Assembly: GCA_036787815.1 (NCBI GenBank)
Contig: DAIQOP010000056.1
Span: 1 to 17,791, forward strand
Direction of reading: 5' to 3'
DNA from: DATBAK01 sp036787815
GTDB lineage: Bacteria > Actinomycetota > Acidimicrobiia > IMCC26256 > PALSA-610
Length of the DNA: 17,791 nt
A program made the translations under genes and the position numbers. The first letter of the stretch is position 1; every line of letters begins with the position of its first letter. This document shows, one piece after another, positions 1-6,833 of this stretch. The notes below the pieces were generated by a model. It did no database searches and was not told where the DNA came from. It saw only the letters and a list, made by a program, of their open reading frames with translations.

Positions 1-1
1 G

Positions 2-85
2 CTCCCGCGGCACCCGAGCGGCAAGGTGCTCAAGCGGCTCCTGCGCGAGCAGGCCTGGGCCGATCGCGACCGCAAGATCGGGTAA
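2..85 (+). CDS. Acyl-CoA synthetase (AMP-forming), C-terminal fragment
   Basis: Only the last 27 codons are in the window; the gene enters from the left edge and stops with TAA at 83-85. The fragment begins LPRHPSGKVLKRLLRE, which matches the A10 motif of adenylate-forming enzymes, where the lysine after the glycine (fragment residue 8) contacts the acyl-adenylate. The family activates carboxylic acids to acyl-CoA using ATP. The acid substrate cannot be judged from this piece. Its place beside acyl-CoA dehydrogenases fits fatty-acid or sterol side-chain activation, but the ABC-F gene separates them and a shared transcript is not implied. Confidence in the family is good because the motif is long and ends in the usual KR-x-LR pattern. 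Confidence 0.8.
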   Translation, partial: LPRHPSGKVLKRLLREQAWADRDRKIG

Positions 86-118
86 CCGCTCGCCGCCGGT
101 CACCCCGCGCCGGGCCTG

Positions 119-143
119 TATCCTCGTGCCCGTGAAGCACTGA
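119..143 (+). promoter_or_regulatory. Possible promoter with leaderless mini-ORF upstream of the ABC-F gene
   Basis: A -10-like hexamer TATCCT lies at 119-124. Seven bases later, at 132, a GTG opens a three-codon reading frame (GTG AAG CAC TGA, peptide MKH) that stops at 141-143, 44 bases before the ABC-F start. The spacing suits transcription starting at or next to the GTG, so the mini-ORF could be translated from the 5' end. No good -35 box is visible. A short reading frame before an ABC-F gene recalls ribosome-mediated attenuators of antibiotic-responsive ABC-F genes, but three codons is very short and chance is a real alternative. Confidence 0.3.
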
Positions 144-187
144 GTCTCGGCCCGCCGCCCCGTTCCTCCTCCCCGCGCAGGTCTGCC

Positions 188-1849
188 ATGACTCACGTCT
201 CCTCCCATCTCGCGTCGCTCGTCGCCCGTGACGTCTCGAAGTCCTACGGGCCCAATCCCGTGCTCGATCGCGTGTCCGTCACCGTCGCGCCGGGCGACCG
301 CATCGGCGTCGTCGCACCCAACGGCACCGGCAAGACCACGCTGCTGCGCATCCTCGCCGGGCTGGAATCGCCCGACTCCGGCGCCGTCACGTGTGTGCCG
401 CCGAGCGCGACCGTGGGGTATCTGCCCCAGGAACCCGACCGGCGTGCCGGCGAGACGCTCCACGGCTTCCTCTCCCGACGGACGGGCGTGGCCGCGGCCG
501 AGGCCGCGCTGGAGGCGGCCGCCGACGGGCTCGCCACCGCAGCACCCGGTGCCGACGAGATCTACGCCGACGCGCTCGATCGCTTCCTCGGCCTCGGCGG
601 GCCCGACTTCGACGGCCGCGTCGGCGTGGTCTGCGCGGAGCTCGGCATCCCCGAACGGCTGCTCACCTCGCCGACGGGCACGCTGTCGGGTGGGGAGGCG
701 GCGCGCGCGTCGCTCGCGGCGATCCTGCTCTCGCGCTTCGACGTGTTCCTGCTCGACGAGCCGACCAACGATCTCGACTTCGTGGGCTTGACGCGGCTCG
801 AGGAGTTCGTCGTCGGGCTCCCCGGCGCGGCGGTGATCGTGTCGCACGATCGCGCCTTCCTCGACCGCACGATCACGTCGGTGCTCGAGCTCGACGATCA
901 CGACCACACGGCCCGGCAGTTCAACGGCGGGTGGGCCGCGTACCTCGAGGAGCGCGCCGTCGCCCGACGCCACGCCGAGGAGGCGTACGCCGACTACTCG
1001 AGCAAGCGGTCGACCTTGGAGAAGCGCGCGCAGCGGGAACGGCAGTGGTCGGTGCAGGGCGTGAGCAAGGTGAAGAAGAGCGGTGAGACCGACAAGCACA
1101 TCCGCCGCTTCAAGACCAACTCGAGCGAGCACGTCGCGGCGCGCGCCCGGCTCACCGAGCGCGCGGCAGAGCGGCTCGAGGTGGTCGACAAACCTTGGGA
1201 GGGCTGGGAGCTGCGCATGGAGATCGCGACGGCACCGCGCAGCGGCAGTGTTGTCGCGCGCCTCGAGCATGCGGTCGTGCGGCTCGGCGACTTCGTGCTC
1301 GGCCCGATCGACCTCGAGATCGGATGGGCGGAGCGCGTCGCGATCCTCGGACCGAACGGGAGCGGGAAGAGCACGCTGTTGCGCGCCCTGCTCGGCGAGA
1401 TCGCGCTCGACGGGGGCGAACGGCGGATGGGCCCCGGTGTGGTCGTCGGCACACTCGAGCAGGCGCGCGGCCGGTTCCTCGGGAGCGCCACGCTGCTCGA
1501 CGCGTTCTGTGCCGCCAGCGGGCTGCTCGTCGCGGAGAGCCGGTCGCTCCTCGCGAAGTTCGGGCTCGCGGCCGGGCACGTCGAGCGGACGCCGGCGACC
1601 CTTTCGCCCGGCGAGCGCACCCGCGCCGAGCTCGCGCTGCTGGGCGCGACGGGCGTCAACTGCCTCGTGCTCGACGAGCCGACGAACCACCTCGACCTCC
1701 CGGCGATCGAGCAGCTCGAGCAGGCGCTGACGACCTTCGAGGGCACGCTCCTGCTCGTCACCCACGACCGCGGTCTGATCGATGCGCTGCACTTCACGCG
1801 CACCATCGAGATCGGCGACGGTCGCGTGGTCGCCGACCGCGCGGTGTAG
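188..1849 (+). CDS. ABC-F family ATPase (ribosome-associated)
   Basis: A 553-residue soluble protein with two ATP-binding cassettes and no membrane segment, the ABC-F layout. Cassette 1 has Walker A APNGTGKT (residues 43-50), signature LSGGE (166-170), Walker B with D190/E191 followed by the ABC-F mark EPTNDLD, and H-loop H220. A charged linker rich in Arg, Lys and Glu (about 250-340) corresponds to the P-site tRNA interaction motif region. Cassette 2 has GPNGSGKS (388-395), LSPGE (472-476), D496/E497 in DEPTNHLD and H526. ABC-F proteins bind the ribosomal E site and act in translation or in resistance to ribosome-targeting antibiotics; which of these applies here cannot be told. The ATG at 188 has only a weak AGG-like ribosome site. 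It ends 9 bp before the convergent dehydrogenase gene, with no clear terminator. Confidence 0.93.
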   Translation: MTHVSSHLASLVARDVSKSYGPNPVLDRVSVTVAPGDRIGVVAPNGTGKTTLLRILAGLESPDSGAVTCVPPSATVGYLPQEPDRRAGETLHGFLSRRTGVAAAEAALEAAADGLATAAPGADEIYADALDRFLGLGGPDFDGRVGVVCAELGIPERLLTSPTGTLSGGEAARASLAAILLSRFDVFLLDEPTNDLDFVGLTRLEEFVVGLPGAAVIVSHDRAFLDRTITSVLELDDHDHTARQFNGGWAAYLEERAVARRHAEEAYADYSSKRSTLEKRAQRERQWSVQGVSKVKKSGETDKHIRRFKTNSSEHVAARARLTERAAERLEVVDKPWEGWELRMEIATAPRSGSVVARLEHAVVRLGDFVLGPIDLEIGWAERVAILGPNGSGKSTLLRALLGEIALDGGERRMGPGVVVGTLEQARGRFLGSATLLDAFCAASGLLVAESRSLLAKFGLAAGHVERTPATLSPGERTRAELALLGATGVNCLVLDEPTNHLDLPAIEQLEQALTTFEGTLLLVTHDRGLIDALHFTRTIEIGDGRVVADRAV

Positions 1850-1858
1850 CGGGGCGTC

Positions 1859-2863
1859 TCAGGCGAAGAGGAGGTCGGCCAGGCGGTCGTGGTGCCACGA
1901 GGTCGGGCCGAGCAGGTACTCCGACGCCGTGGCCCGACGGATGAAGAGATGCAGGTCGTGCTCCCACGTGTACCCGATCCCGCCGTGGATCTGGATGCCG
2001 TCCTTGAGGCACCGGCGGGCCGCGTCGCCGGCCGCGGCCTTCGCGACGTGGCAGGCGCGGGTGCGATCGGCGTCGGCGGCATCGACCGTCATCGACGCGT
2101 ACTGCACGGCCGCGGTGGCGCGTTCGAGAGCGAGCGCGAGATCGGCGAGCTTGTGCTGGATCGCCTGGAACGAACCGATCGGCGTGTCGAACTGCTTGCG
2201 CTCCTTCGCGTAGGCCAGGGCCATGTCGAAGAGCCGCCGGGCGGTGCCCACCATCTCGGCGGCCAACGCGACGTGGGCTCGATCGCGCCACGCGATCCAC
2301 GCGTCGAGGGAGAGTGGGAACGACTCGCCGGCGGGCTCGGCGGAGAGATCGACGCGGAAGACGCGGCGGGTGGAGTCGACGGTGGCGATCTCGCGCGGCG
2401 CCGCGGCGGCGGGAGCGGTGATCACCCGCACCGACGGACCGGGCTCGACGACCACGATCACGTTCGCGAGGTCGGCGTCGGGCACGAAGTACTTCACCGG
2501 CTCGGCGTTGGGTGCCCACTCGCCCGCGCGCCCGGCGACCGCGACCGTGCCCGTCGCTTCACCTGCGGCCATCGCGTCGAGTGCAGGGTGCCCGATCGCG
2601 TCGAGCAATGGCGCGCACAGCGCGACCGACGCGAAGAACGGGCCCGGCGCGCTCACGTATCCGGTCTGCTCGACGAAGACGCAGAGATCGGTCGCGTCGC
2701 CCGTGCCGAGCGCGGCGAAGTCGCGGAGATGGTTCCAGAGCGGGTCGGTGGCCGTGCGATCGGTCATGTGCGCGCGCAGCAGTGAGGGCGGGCACTCGTT
2801 GCCGAGCAACGCGCGCGCGGTGTCGCGCAGCAGCTCCTGATCGGGGGTGAAGGAGAAGTCCAT
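1859..2863 (-). CDS. Acyl-CoA dehydrogenase, short subunit (FadE28/ChsE1-like)
   Basis: A 334-residue acyl-CoA dehydrogenase starting MDFSFTPDQELL, the usual N-terminus of the fold. The frame stays open further upstream, but that part lies inside the preceding gene; the ATG at 2863, with GGAAG upstream, is the natural start. The C-terminal half carries YAKERKQFDTPIGSFQ (218-233), the FAD-contacting arginine region, and QIHGGIGYTWEHDLHLF (291-307). The middle beta domain is reduced and lacks the G-x-SEP-x-AGSD substrate/flavin loop. This pattern and length match the short partner of heterotetrameric dehydrogenases such as FadE28 in the FadE28-FadE29 pair for steroid side chains. The start lies 5 bp after the stop of the long-subunit gene, so the two are surely co-transcribed. 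The substrate is unknown; the assignment as a partner subunit is inference. Confidence 0.88.
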   Translation of the reverse strand: MDFSFTPDQELLRDTARALLGNECPPSLLRAHMTDRTATDPLWNHLRDFAALGTGDATDLCVFVEQTGYVSAPGPFFASVALCAPLLDAIGHPALDAMAAGEATGTVAVAGRAGEWAPNAEPVKYFVPDADLANVIVVVEPGPSVRVITAPAAAAPREIATVDSTRRVFRVDLSAEPAGESFPLSLDAWIAWRDRAHVALAAEMVGTARRLFDMALAYAKERKQFDTPIGSFQAIQHKLADLALALERATAAVQYASMTVDAADADRTRACHVAKAAAGDAARRCLKDGIQIHGGIGYTWEHDLHLFIRRATASEYLLGPTSWHHDRLADLLFA

Positions 2864-2868
2864 GGCTG

Positions 2869-4044
2869 CTACTTCCGGGGGAGGCCGAGGACGCGCTGGG
2901 CGATGATGTTGCGTTGGATCTCCGAGCTCCCGCCCGCGATCGTGTTGGCGAAGCTCATGAAGAAGCTGTTGACCCAACGACCGGCTTCCTCGCCGAGCTC
3001 GGCGTCGGTGACCGCGCCGTACGGACCGCACAGCTCCATGCCGAGCTCGAAGACGGCCTTGCCGGCCTCGGAGGTCGCCATCTTCATGAAGGAGTGCTCG
3101 GGGGCCGACGAGCCCTGCGCGAACGACGCGAAGCCCTTGTAGCCGAGCGCCCGCAGGCTGGCGGCGTTCTCGAAGGTTGCGGCGATGCGCCGGCGCACCG
3201 TGGGATCGAGATCACGTCCGGTACGCCGGGCCAGCTCGACGAGGCCCATCACGGTCTGCTCCAGCCGGGCGACGCCCTCGACCCAGAGGCCGGCCCGTTC
3301 GTGGGCGAGCGAGCCTTGGGTGATGGCCCAACCGCCGTTGAGCGCGCCGACGAGGTTCTCGCGGGGCACCTCGACATCGGTGAAGAACACCTCGGCGAAG
3401 TCGGCCTTGCCGTTGATGTGGCGCAGCGGCCGAACGTCGATGCCCGGCGTGTCCATGTCGATGATGAGCAGCGAGATGCCGCGGTGCTTCGGCGCCGCGG
3501 GGTCGGTGCGCACGTAGCAGAAGCACTTGCTCGCGACCGTCGCGTAGCTCGTCCACACCTTCTGCCCGTTCACGACGAACTGGTCGTCGTGCACCGCGGC
3601 GCGTGTCTGCAGCCCCGCGAGGTCGGAGCCGGCATTCGGCTCGCTCATCCCGATGCACCAGATCGTGTCGCCCCGGATCGCGGCGGGAACGAGCTCCTTC
3701 TGCGCCTCGTTGCCGTACTCGAGCAGGCTCGGTGCCACGATCGCGTAGCCGGGGAAGTGCGTCGCGCGGGGAATGCGGCGGGTCGACAGCTCCTCGAGGT
3801 AGATGAGCGTCTGCACCGGCGTGCAGTTCCGCCCACCGAGCTCGGGCGGGTACGCGGGGATCATCCAGCCGTGGTCGAAGAGGGTGGCCTGCCAGTCGCG
3901 CAGCCACTGCGGGATGAGCTCGACGCCGTCGGAGGTCTCGCCGAGGAAGTCGTAGCTCCCGGCCTCGGGCGGCGTGTTCGCGTCGAGGAAGGTGTCGAGC
4001 TCGGCTCGGAAGGCCTCGTCGTCGGGGCTCCATGCGAGCTTCAC
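2869..4044 (-). CDS. Acyl-CoA dehydrogenase, long subunit (FadE26/FadE29-like)
   Basis: A 391-residue acyl-CoA dehydrogenase counted from the GTG at 4044 (MKLAWSPDDEAF), which has AAGGGG just upstream; a TTG at 4074 in the same frame would add ten residues and is less likely. It carries GMSEPNAGSDLAGLQ (132-146), VNGQKVWTSYA (158-168) and the C-terminal FAD segment IAGGSSEIQRNIIAQRVLG (369-387). E249 in LAHER sits where the helix-G catalytic base of isovaleryl-type dehydrogenases lies. It lacks the R-x-QF-G region that its short partner keeps. The family oxidises acyl-CoA to 2-enoyl-CoA with FAD, passing electrons to electron-transfer flavoprotein. It is the promoter-proximal gene of the pair; an inverted repeat lies directly upstream. 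The substrate cannot be read from sequence. Confidence 0.92.
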   Translation of the reverse strand: MKLAWSPDDEAFRAELDTFLDANTPPEAGSYDFLGETSDGVELIPQWLRDWQATLFDHGWMIPAYPPELGGRNCTPVQTLIYLEELSTRRIPRATHFPGYAIVAPSLLEYGNEAQKELVPAAIRGDTIWCIGMSEPNAGSDLAGLQTRAAVHDDQFVVNGQKVWTSYATVASKCFCYVRTDPAAPKHRGISLLIIDMDTPGIDVRPLRHINGKADFAEVFFTDVEVPRENLVGALNGGWAITQGSLAHERAGLWVEGVARLEQTVMGLVELARRTGRDLDPTVRRRIAATFENAASLRALGYKGFASFAQGSSAPEHSFMKMATSEAGKAVFELGMELCGPYGAVTDAELGEEAGRWVNSFFMSFANTIAGGSSEIQRNIIAQRVLGLPRK

Positions 4045-4074
4045 GTTGCCGAACCCCTTTCGCTCCACCGTCAA

Positions 4075-4092
4075 CCTGACACCGACGTCAGG
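4075..4092. promoter_or_regulatory. Inverted repeat, candidate operator for the dehydrogenase pair
   Basis: CCTGAC-6 bp-GTCAGG is a perfect 6-bp inverted repeat (CCTGACACCGACGTCAGG). It sits just after the predicted minus-strand -10 box and covers the expected start of transcription of the dehydrogenase genes, where a repressor would block RNA polymerase. TetR-family regulators of lipid catabolism commonly bind repeats of this kind. No regulator gene is present in the window. It is not the KstR-type motif (AAC/GTT core). Confidence 0.4.
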
Positions 4093-4097
4093 CGGCG

Positions 4098-4103
4098 ACC
4101 CTA
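4098..4103 (-). promoter_or_regulatory. Predicted -10 box of the dehydrogenase operon
   Basis: Read on the minus strand this is TAGGGT, a TAnnnT-type -10 hexamer. It places the transcription start near 4091, about 47 bases before the GTG start of the long dehydrogenase subunit and inside the CCTGAC inverted repeat. No convincing -35 box is visible. Confidence 0.35.
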
Positions 4104-4144
4104 ATGGTGGGATCGGAGTCGCTGCTATTCCGGCTCGCGGCTTC

Positions 4145-4150
4145 TACGAT
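4145..4150 (+). promoter_or_regulatory. Predicted -10 box of the DRSWG-protein gene (leaderless)
   Basis: TACGAT is followed after 6 bases by the ATG at 4157. This spacing puts the transcription start on or next to the start codon, so the mRNA would be leaderless. There is no Shine-Dalgarno sequence before this ATG, which supports the reading. Confidence 0.45.
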
Positions 4151-4156
4151 CCGGGC

Positions 4157-5275
4157 ATGCTGACGCCGTTCGACGACTACCCACTCCACCAGACGTCGGA
4201 GCCGGTTGCCCACACCGCTCAGAGCAGCCTGAACCACTACGACCGGTACTTCTTCAACGGCTACTCGCGCGACGGTTCGCTGTACTTCGGTGCCGCCCTC
4301 GGCCTCTACCCGAACCGCAAGGTGATGGACGCGGCGTTCGCGGTGCTGCGCGACGGCGAGGAGATCAGTCTGATCGCGTCGCGCCGGGCCCCCCTCGACC
4401 CGACGGAGACGCAGGTCGGACCCATCTCGGTGACCGTCGAGGAGCCGTTCCGCCGCTTGCGTGTGCGGGTCGAGCCGAACGACTCGGGGATCACCGCCGA
4501 CCTCGTGTTCGGCGCGCGCTCGGCCGTCGTCGAGGAGCCCCGCTTCACGCTGCACGACGGCGCGACGTCCGTGTTCGACTACACGCGCCTCACGCAGTGG
4601 GGGGCCTGGGAGGGCACGCTCACGTTCGACGGTGAGTCGCACGCGATCGCGCCGTCGGAGTTCCTCGGCTGCCGCGACCGGTCGTGGGGCGTGCGGCCCG
4701 TGGGCGCGGCGCCGCCGGGCCCGGGTGGGTTCGGCACCCAGTTCTTCTGGCTCTGGGCGCCGATCAACTTCGACGACGTGTGTGTGCACTTCGACACCAA
4801 CGAGCTGGCCGACGGGCGGCAGTGGCACTCCGAGGGGCTCGTGATGCCGGTGCTGAGCGGTCCGACCGACCCGGTGTTCGGGCCCGACGTGAAGATGGAG
4901 ACCATGCGGTCGGTGCGGGCCGATGTGAAGTGGAAGCCCGGCACGCGCCGGTCGGAAGGTGCGACCATCCACCTCGCGCCGCACCGGGGCGAGGAGCGCA
5001 TCGTCACGCTCGAGCCGCTCTCCACGTTCCACATGCGCGGGTTGGGCTACCTGCACCCGGAGCTCGGGCACGGGCACTGGAAGGGCGACCTGTCGGTGCA
5101 CGCCGACCGGTGGAAGGTCGACGACGTCGAAGGTGTCGATCCGTTCTTCCTCCATGTGCAGCAGATCGTGCGCGCCACGATGGGCGAGCGCGTGGGTGTC
5201 GGTGTGTTCGAGCAGCTGGTGATCGGTCCGCACGAGCCCTCCGGCTTCACCGAGATCCTCGACGGCGCGCGCTGA
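4157..5275 (+). CDS. Unrecognised protein with DRSWG motif (possibly DUF7064/7065-like)
   Basis: A 372-residue soluble protein with no signal peptide or membrane helix. The frame is open back to 3974 but that part would overlap the dehydrogenase gene and its promoter; the ATG at 4157 follows a -10 box by 6 bases. It is rich in beta-strand-like segments and aromatic residues, and has a striking GCRDRSWGVR motif (171-180) followed by a Gly/Pro turn and FGTQFFWLWAP (192-202). The motif recalls a large actinobacterial and proteobacterial family of unknown function that I associate with DUF7064/DUF7065 and, more remotely, lipocalin-like CrtC/hydroxysteroid-related folds; I am not certain of the family name. 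Members often sit among lipid and steroid genes, as here, next to divergent acyl-CoA dehydrogenases. No enzymatic role is assigned. Confidence 0.8.
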   Translation: MLTPFDDYPLHQTSEPVAHTAQSSLNHYDRYFFNGYSRDGSLYFGAALGLYPNRKVMDAAFAVLRDGEEISLIASRRAPLDPTETQVGPISVTVEEPFRRLRVRVEPNDSGITADLVFGARSAVVEEPRFTLHDGATSVFDYTRLTQWGAWEGTLTFDGESHAIAPSEFLGCRDRSWGVRPVGAAPPGPGGFGTQFFWLWAPINFDDVCVHFDTNELADGRQWHSEGLVMPVLSGPTDPVFGPDVKMETMRSVRADVKWKPGTRRSEGATIHLAPHRGEERIVTLEPLSTFHMRGLGYLHPELGHGHWKGDLSVHADRWKVDDVEGVDPFFLHVQQIVRATMGERVGVGVFEQLVIGPHEPSGFTEILDGAR

Positions 5276-5300
5276 GCGCCCGACCGCCGGCGAGGTCGCG

Positions 5301-5306
5301 TACAGT
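5301..5306 (+). promoter_or_regulatory. Possible -10 box before the glycosyltransferase-methyltransferase gene
   Basis: TACAGT lies 9 bases before the ATG at 5316, in the 40-bp gap after the preceding gene. No Shine-Dalgarno sequence is present. Initiation would be leaderless or nearly so. The box is slightly farther from the start codon than at the other two examples in this window. Confidence 0.3.
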
Positions 5307-5315
5307 CGCCCCCGC

Positions 5316-6833
5316 ATGGGCCACGCGACGACCGGGCCGCTCTCGCTCGTGGTCCCCGTGTTCAACGAGGTCTCCCGCCTCGATGCCGCGCTCGAGCCGT
5401 TGCTCACGTTCGTCGCGGGCCGGGGCCCGGGCAGCGAGCTGATCTTCGTCGACGACGGCTCGACCGACGAGACCCCGAGGTTGCTCGCGGCCGTCGAGGC
5501 ACCTCCCGGCGCCTCCGTGCGGGTGCTGCATCGTGCGCACGTGGGCAAGGGAGCGGCCGTGCAGGCGGGAATCGAGGCGGCGAGCTGCCCGCTCGTCGCG
5601 TTCTGCGACGTCGACCTCGCGACGCCGCTCGACGAGCTCGCGCGCGTCGTCGCCGTTGCCGAGCAGGGAGTGCTCGCGGTCGGCTCGCGTGGGCTGCCCA
5701 CCTCGAAGCTCGGCGTCCGGGAGCATCGCTCGCGCGAGTTGCTCGGCAAGGCGTACAACCGGGCCGCGCAGCTGCTCGTCACTCCCGGCATCGCCGACAC
5801 CCAGTGCGGCGCGAAGGCCGCGCCGCGAACGCTGTGGCGGGAGATCCTCGACGGGGTGACCGAGACCGGCTTCGCATGGGACGTCGACGTGATCGCGCAG
5901 GCGCTGGCCCGCGACCGACCGGTCGTCGAGGTGCCGATCGCGTGGAACCACCAGCCCGGTTCGGCCATGCACGTCGCGCGCGACGGTGTGGGCATGTTGC
6001 GCGCGCTCCCGCGCATCGCCCGCCACGCGCGCCGCAACACGCGCCACCACCCGATTCGTTCGGTCGTGGCCGGCGCGCCGACGCGCGACGGTGTGTTCGA
6101 CGACGAGAACGCCGCCGCGCTCGCCGCCGCCGATTCGCAGCATTGGTGGTTTCGCAGCCGGGCCACGTACGTCAACTGGGCGTTGGGGCGGTTCGCGCCG
6201 ACCGGGGGCTGGCTCGTCGATCTCGGTGCCGGGGCCGGCGGCGTGACCGCGCGCCTCGCGTGGGACCGGCGACGGGTCGTCGCAATCGAAGGCAATGCGG
6301 CGCTCGCCGTGTGTGCACGCGAGACCCACCGCATCCTCACGCTGCAGGGTGGTGCCGCGAGCCCACCGGTGCGGCCGGGCTCGGTCGGTGTGGTGTGCCT
6401 CCTCGACGTGATCGAGCACTCGCCGGAACCGGTCACGATGTTGCGCGCCGCGGCGGCGATGCTCGCCGAGGGCGGCGTGTGCGTCGTGACCGTTCCCGGC
6501 CACGAGCGGCTCTGGTCACGGGCCGACGAAGTGCTGGGGCACCGGCGGCGCTACAACCGGGCCGCGTTGCGCGCGCAGCTCGAGGCCGCCGGTCTGCGCG
6601 TCGAGTACGTGAGCCACCTGTTCGGCTGGTTGGTGCCGCCGGTCTGGTTCCGCCGACGGGTGGCGCGACCCGATTCGCCCGAGCTGGGTCTCGAGGAGCG
6701 CGGTGGCCTGACCGACGCGGCCGCGCTCGTGCTCACCGCGTGCGAGCGGTTCCTGCTGCGGTTCGTGTCGTTGCCGGCCGGTACGTCGGTGCTGGCGATC
6801 GGGCGGCGAGTGGGAAGCGACGCGGGCCTCTGA
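5316..6833 (+). CDS. GT2 polyprenyl-phosphate glycosyltransferase fused to a class I methyltransferase
   Basis: A 505-residue two-domain protein. Residues about 8-240 form a GT-A family 2 glycosyltransferase of the dolichyl-phosphate mannose/glucose synthase type: LSLVVPVFNE (9-18), VDDGSTDE (45-52), DVD metal motif (98-100) and DTQCGAK (161-167), a hallmark of this subgroup. Such enzymes move a sugar from a nucleotide to polyprenyl phosphate at the membrane. Residues about 270-500 form a SAM-dependent methyltransferase with motif I VDLGAGAGG (301-309) and DVIEH (364-368), ending in a hydrophobic, Arg-rich stretch (430-450) that may touch membrane. The next gene starts inside its stop codon (TGATG) and encodes a GT-C transferase that would use a polyprenyl-linked sugar. 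The methyl acceptor is unknown: the sugar or a separate lipid are both possible. Confidence 0.9.
   Translation: MGHATTGPLSLVVPVFNEVSRLDAALEPLLTFVAGRGPGSELIFVDDGSTDETPRLLAAVEAPPGASVRVLHRAHVGKGAAVQAGIEAASCPLVAFCDVDLATPLDELARVVAVAEQGVLAVGSRGLPTSKLGVREHRSRELLGKAYNRAAQLLVTPGIADTQCGAKAAPRTLWREILDGVTETGFAWDVDVIAQALARDRPVVEVPIAWNHQPGSAMHVARDGVGMLRALPRIARHARRNTRHHPIRSVVAGAPTRDGVFDDENAAALAAADSQHWWFRSRATYVNWALGRFAPTGGWLVDLGAGAGGVTARLAWDRRRVVAIEGNAALAVCARETHRILTLQGGAASPPVRPGSVGVVCLLDVIEHSPEPVTMLRAAAAMLAEGGVCVVTVPGHERLWSRADEVLGHRRRYNRAALRAQLEAAGLRVEYVSHLFGWLVPPVWFRRRVARPDSPELGLEERGGLTDAAALVLTACERFLLRFVSLPAGTSVLAIGRRVGSDAGL

Noticed and set aside
1850..1858. Shared terminator between the ABC-F and dehydrogenase genes
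   Set aside because: The gap is only 9 bases and no stable hairpin can be drawn across the two stop codons.
4060..4160. KstR-type operator for cholesterol genes
   Set aside because: No AAC/GTT-cored palindrome of that type is visible; the repeat found is CCTGAC/GTCAGG.
4088..6436. Very long minus-strand open frame opposite the DRSWG and GT2-methyltransferase genes
   Set aside because: It is a GC-rich mirror frame with no recognisable domain and Arg/Ser/Thr-rich low-complexity sequence, while both plus-strand genes carry clear or patterned motifs.
5804..6832. Upstream extension of the GT39-like reading frame
   Set aside because: The extension is Arg-rich, out of frame with the real fusion gene, and the TGATG junction gives a natural start at 6833.
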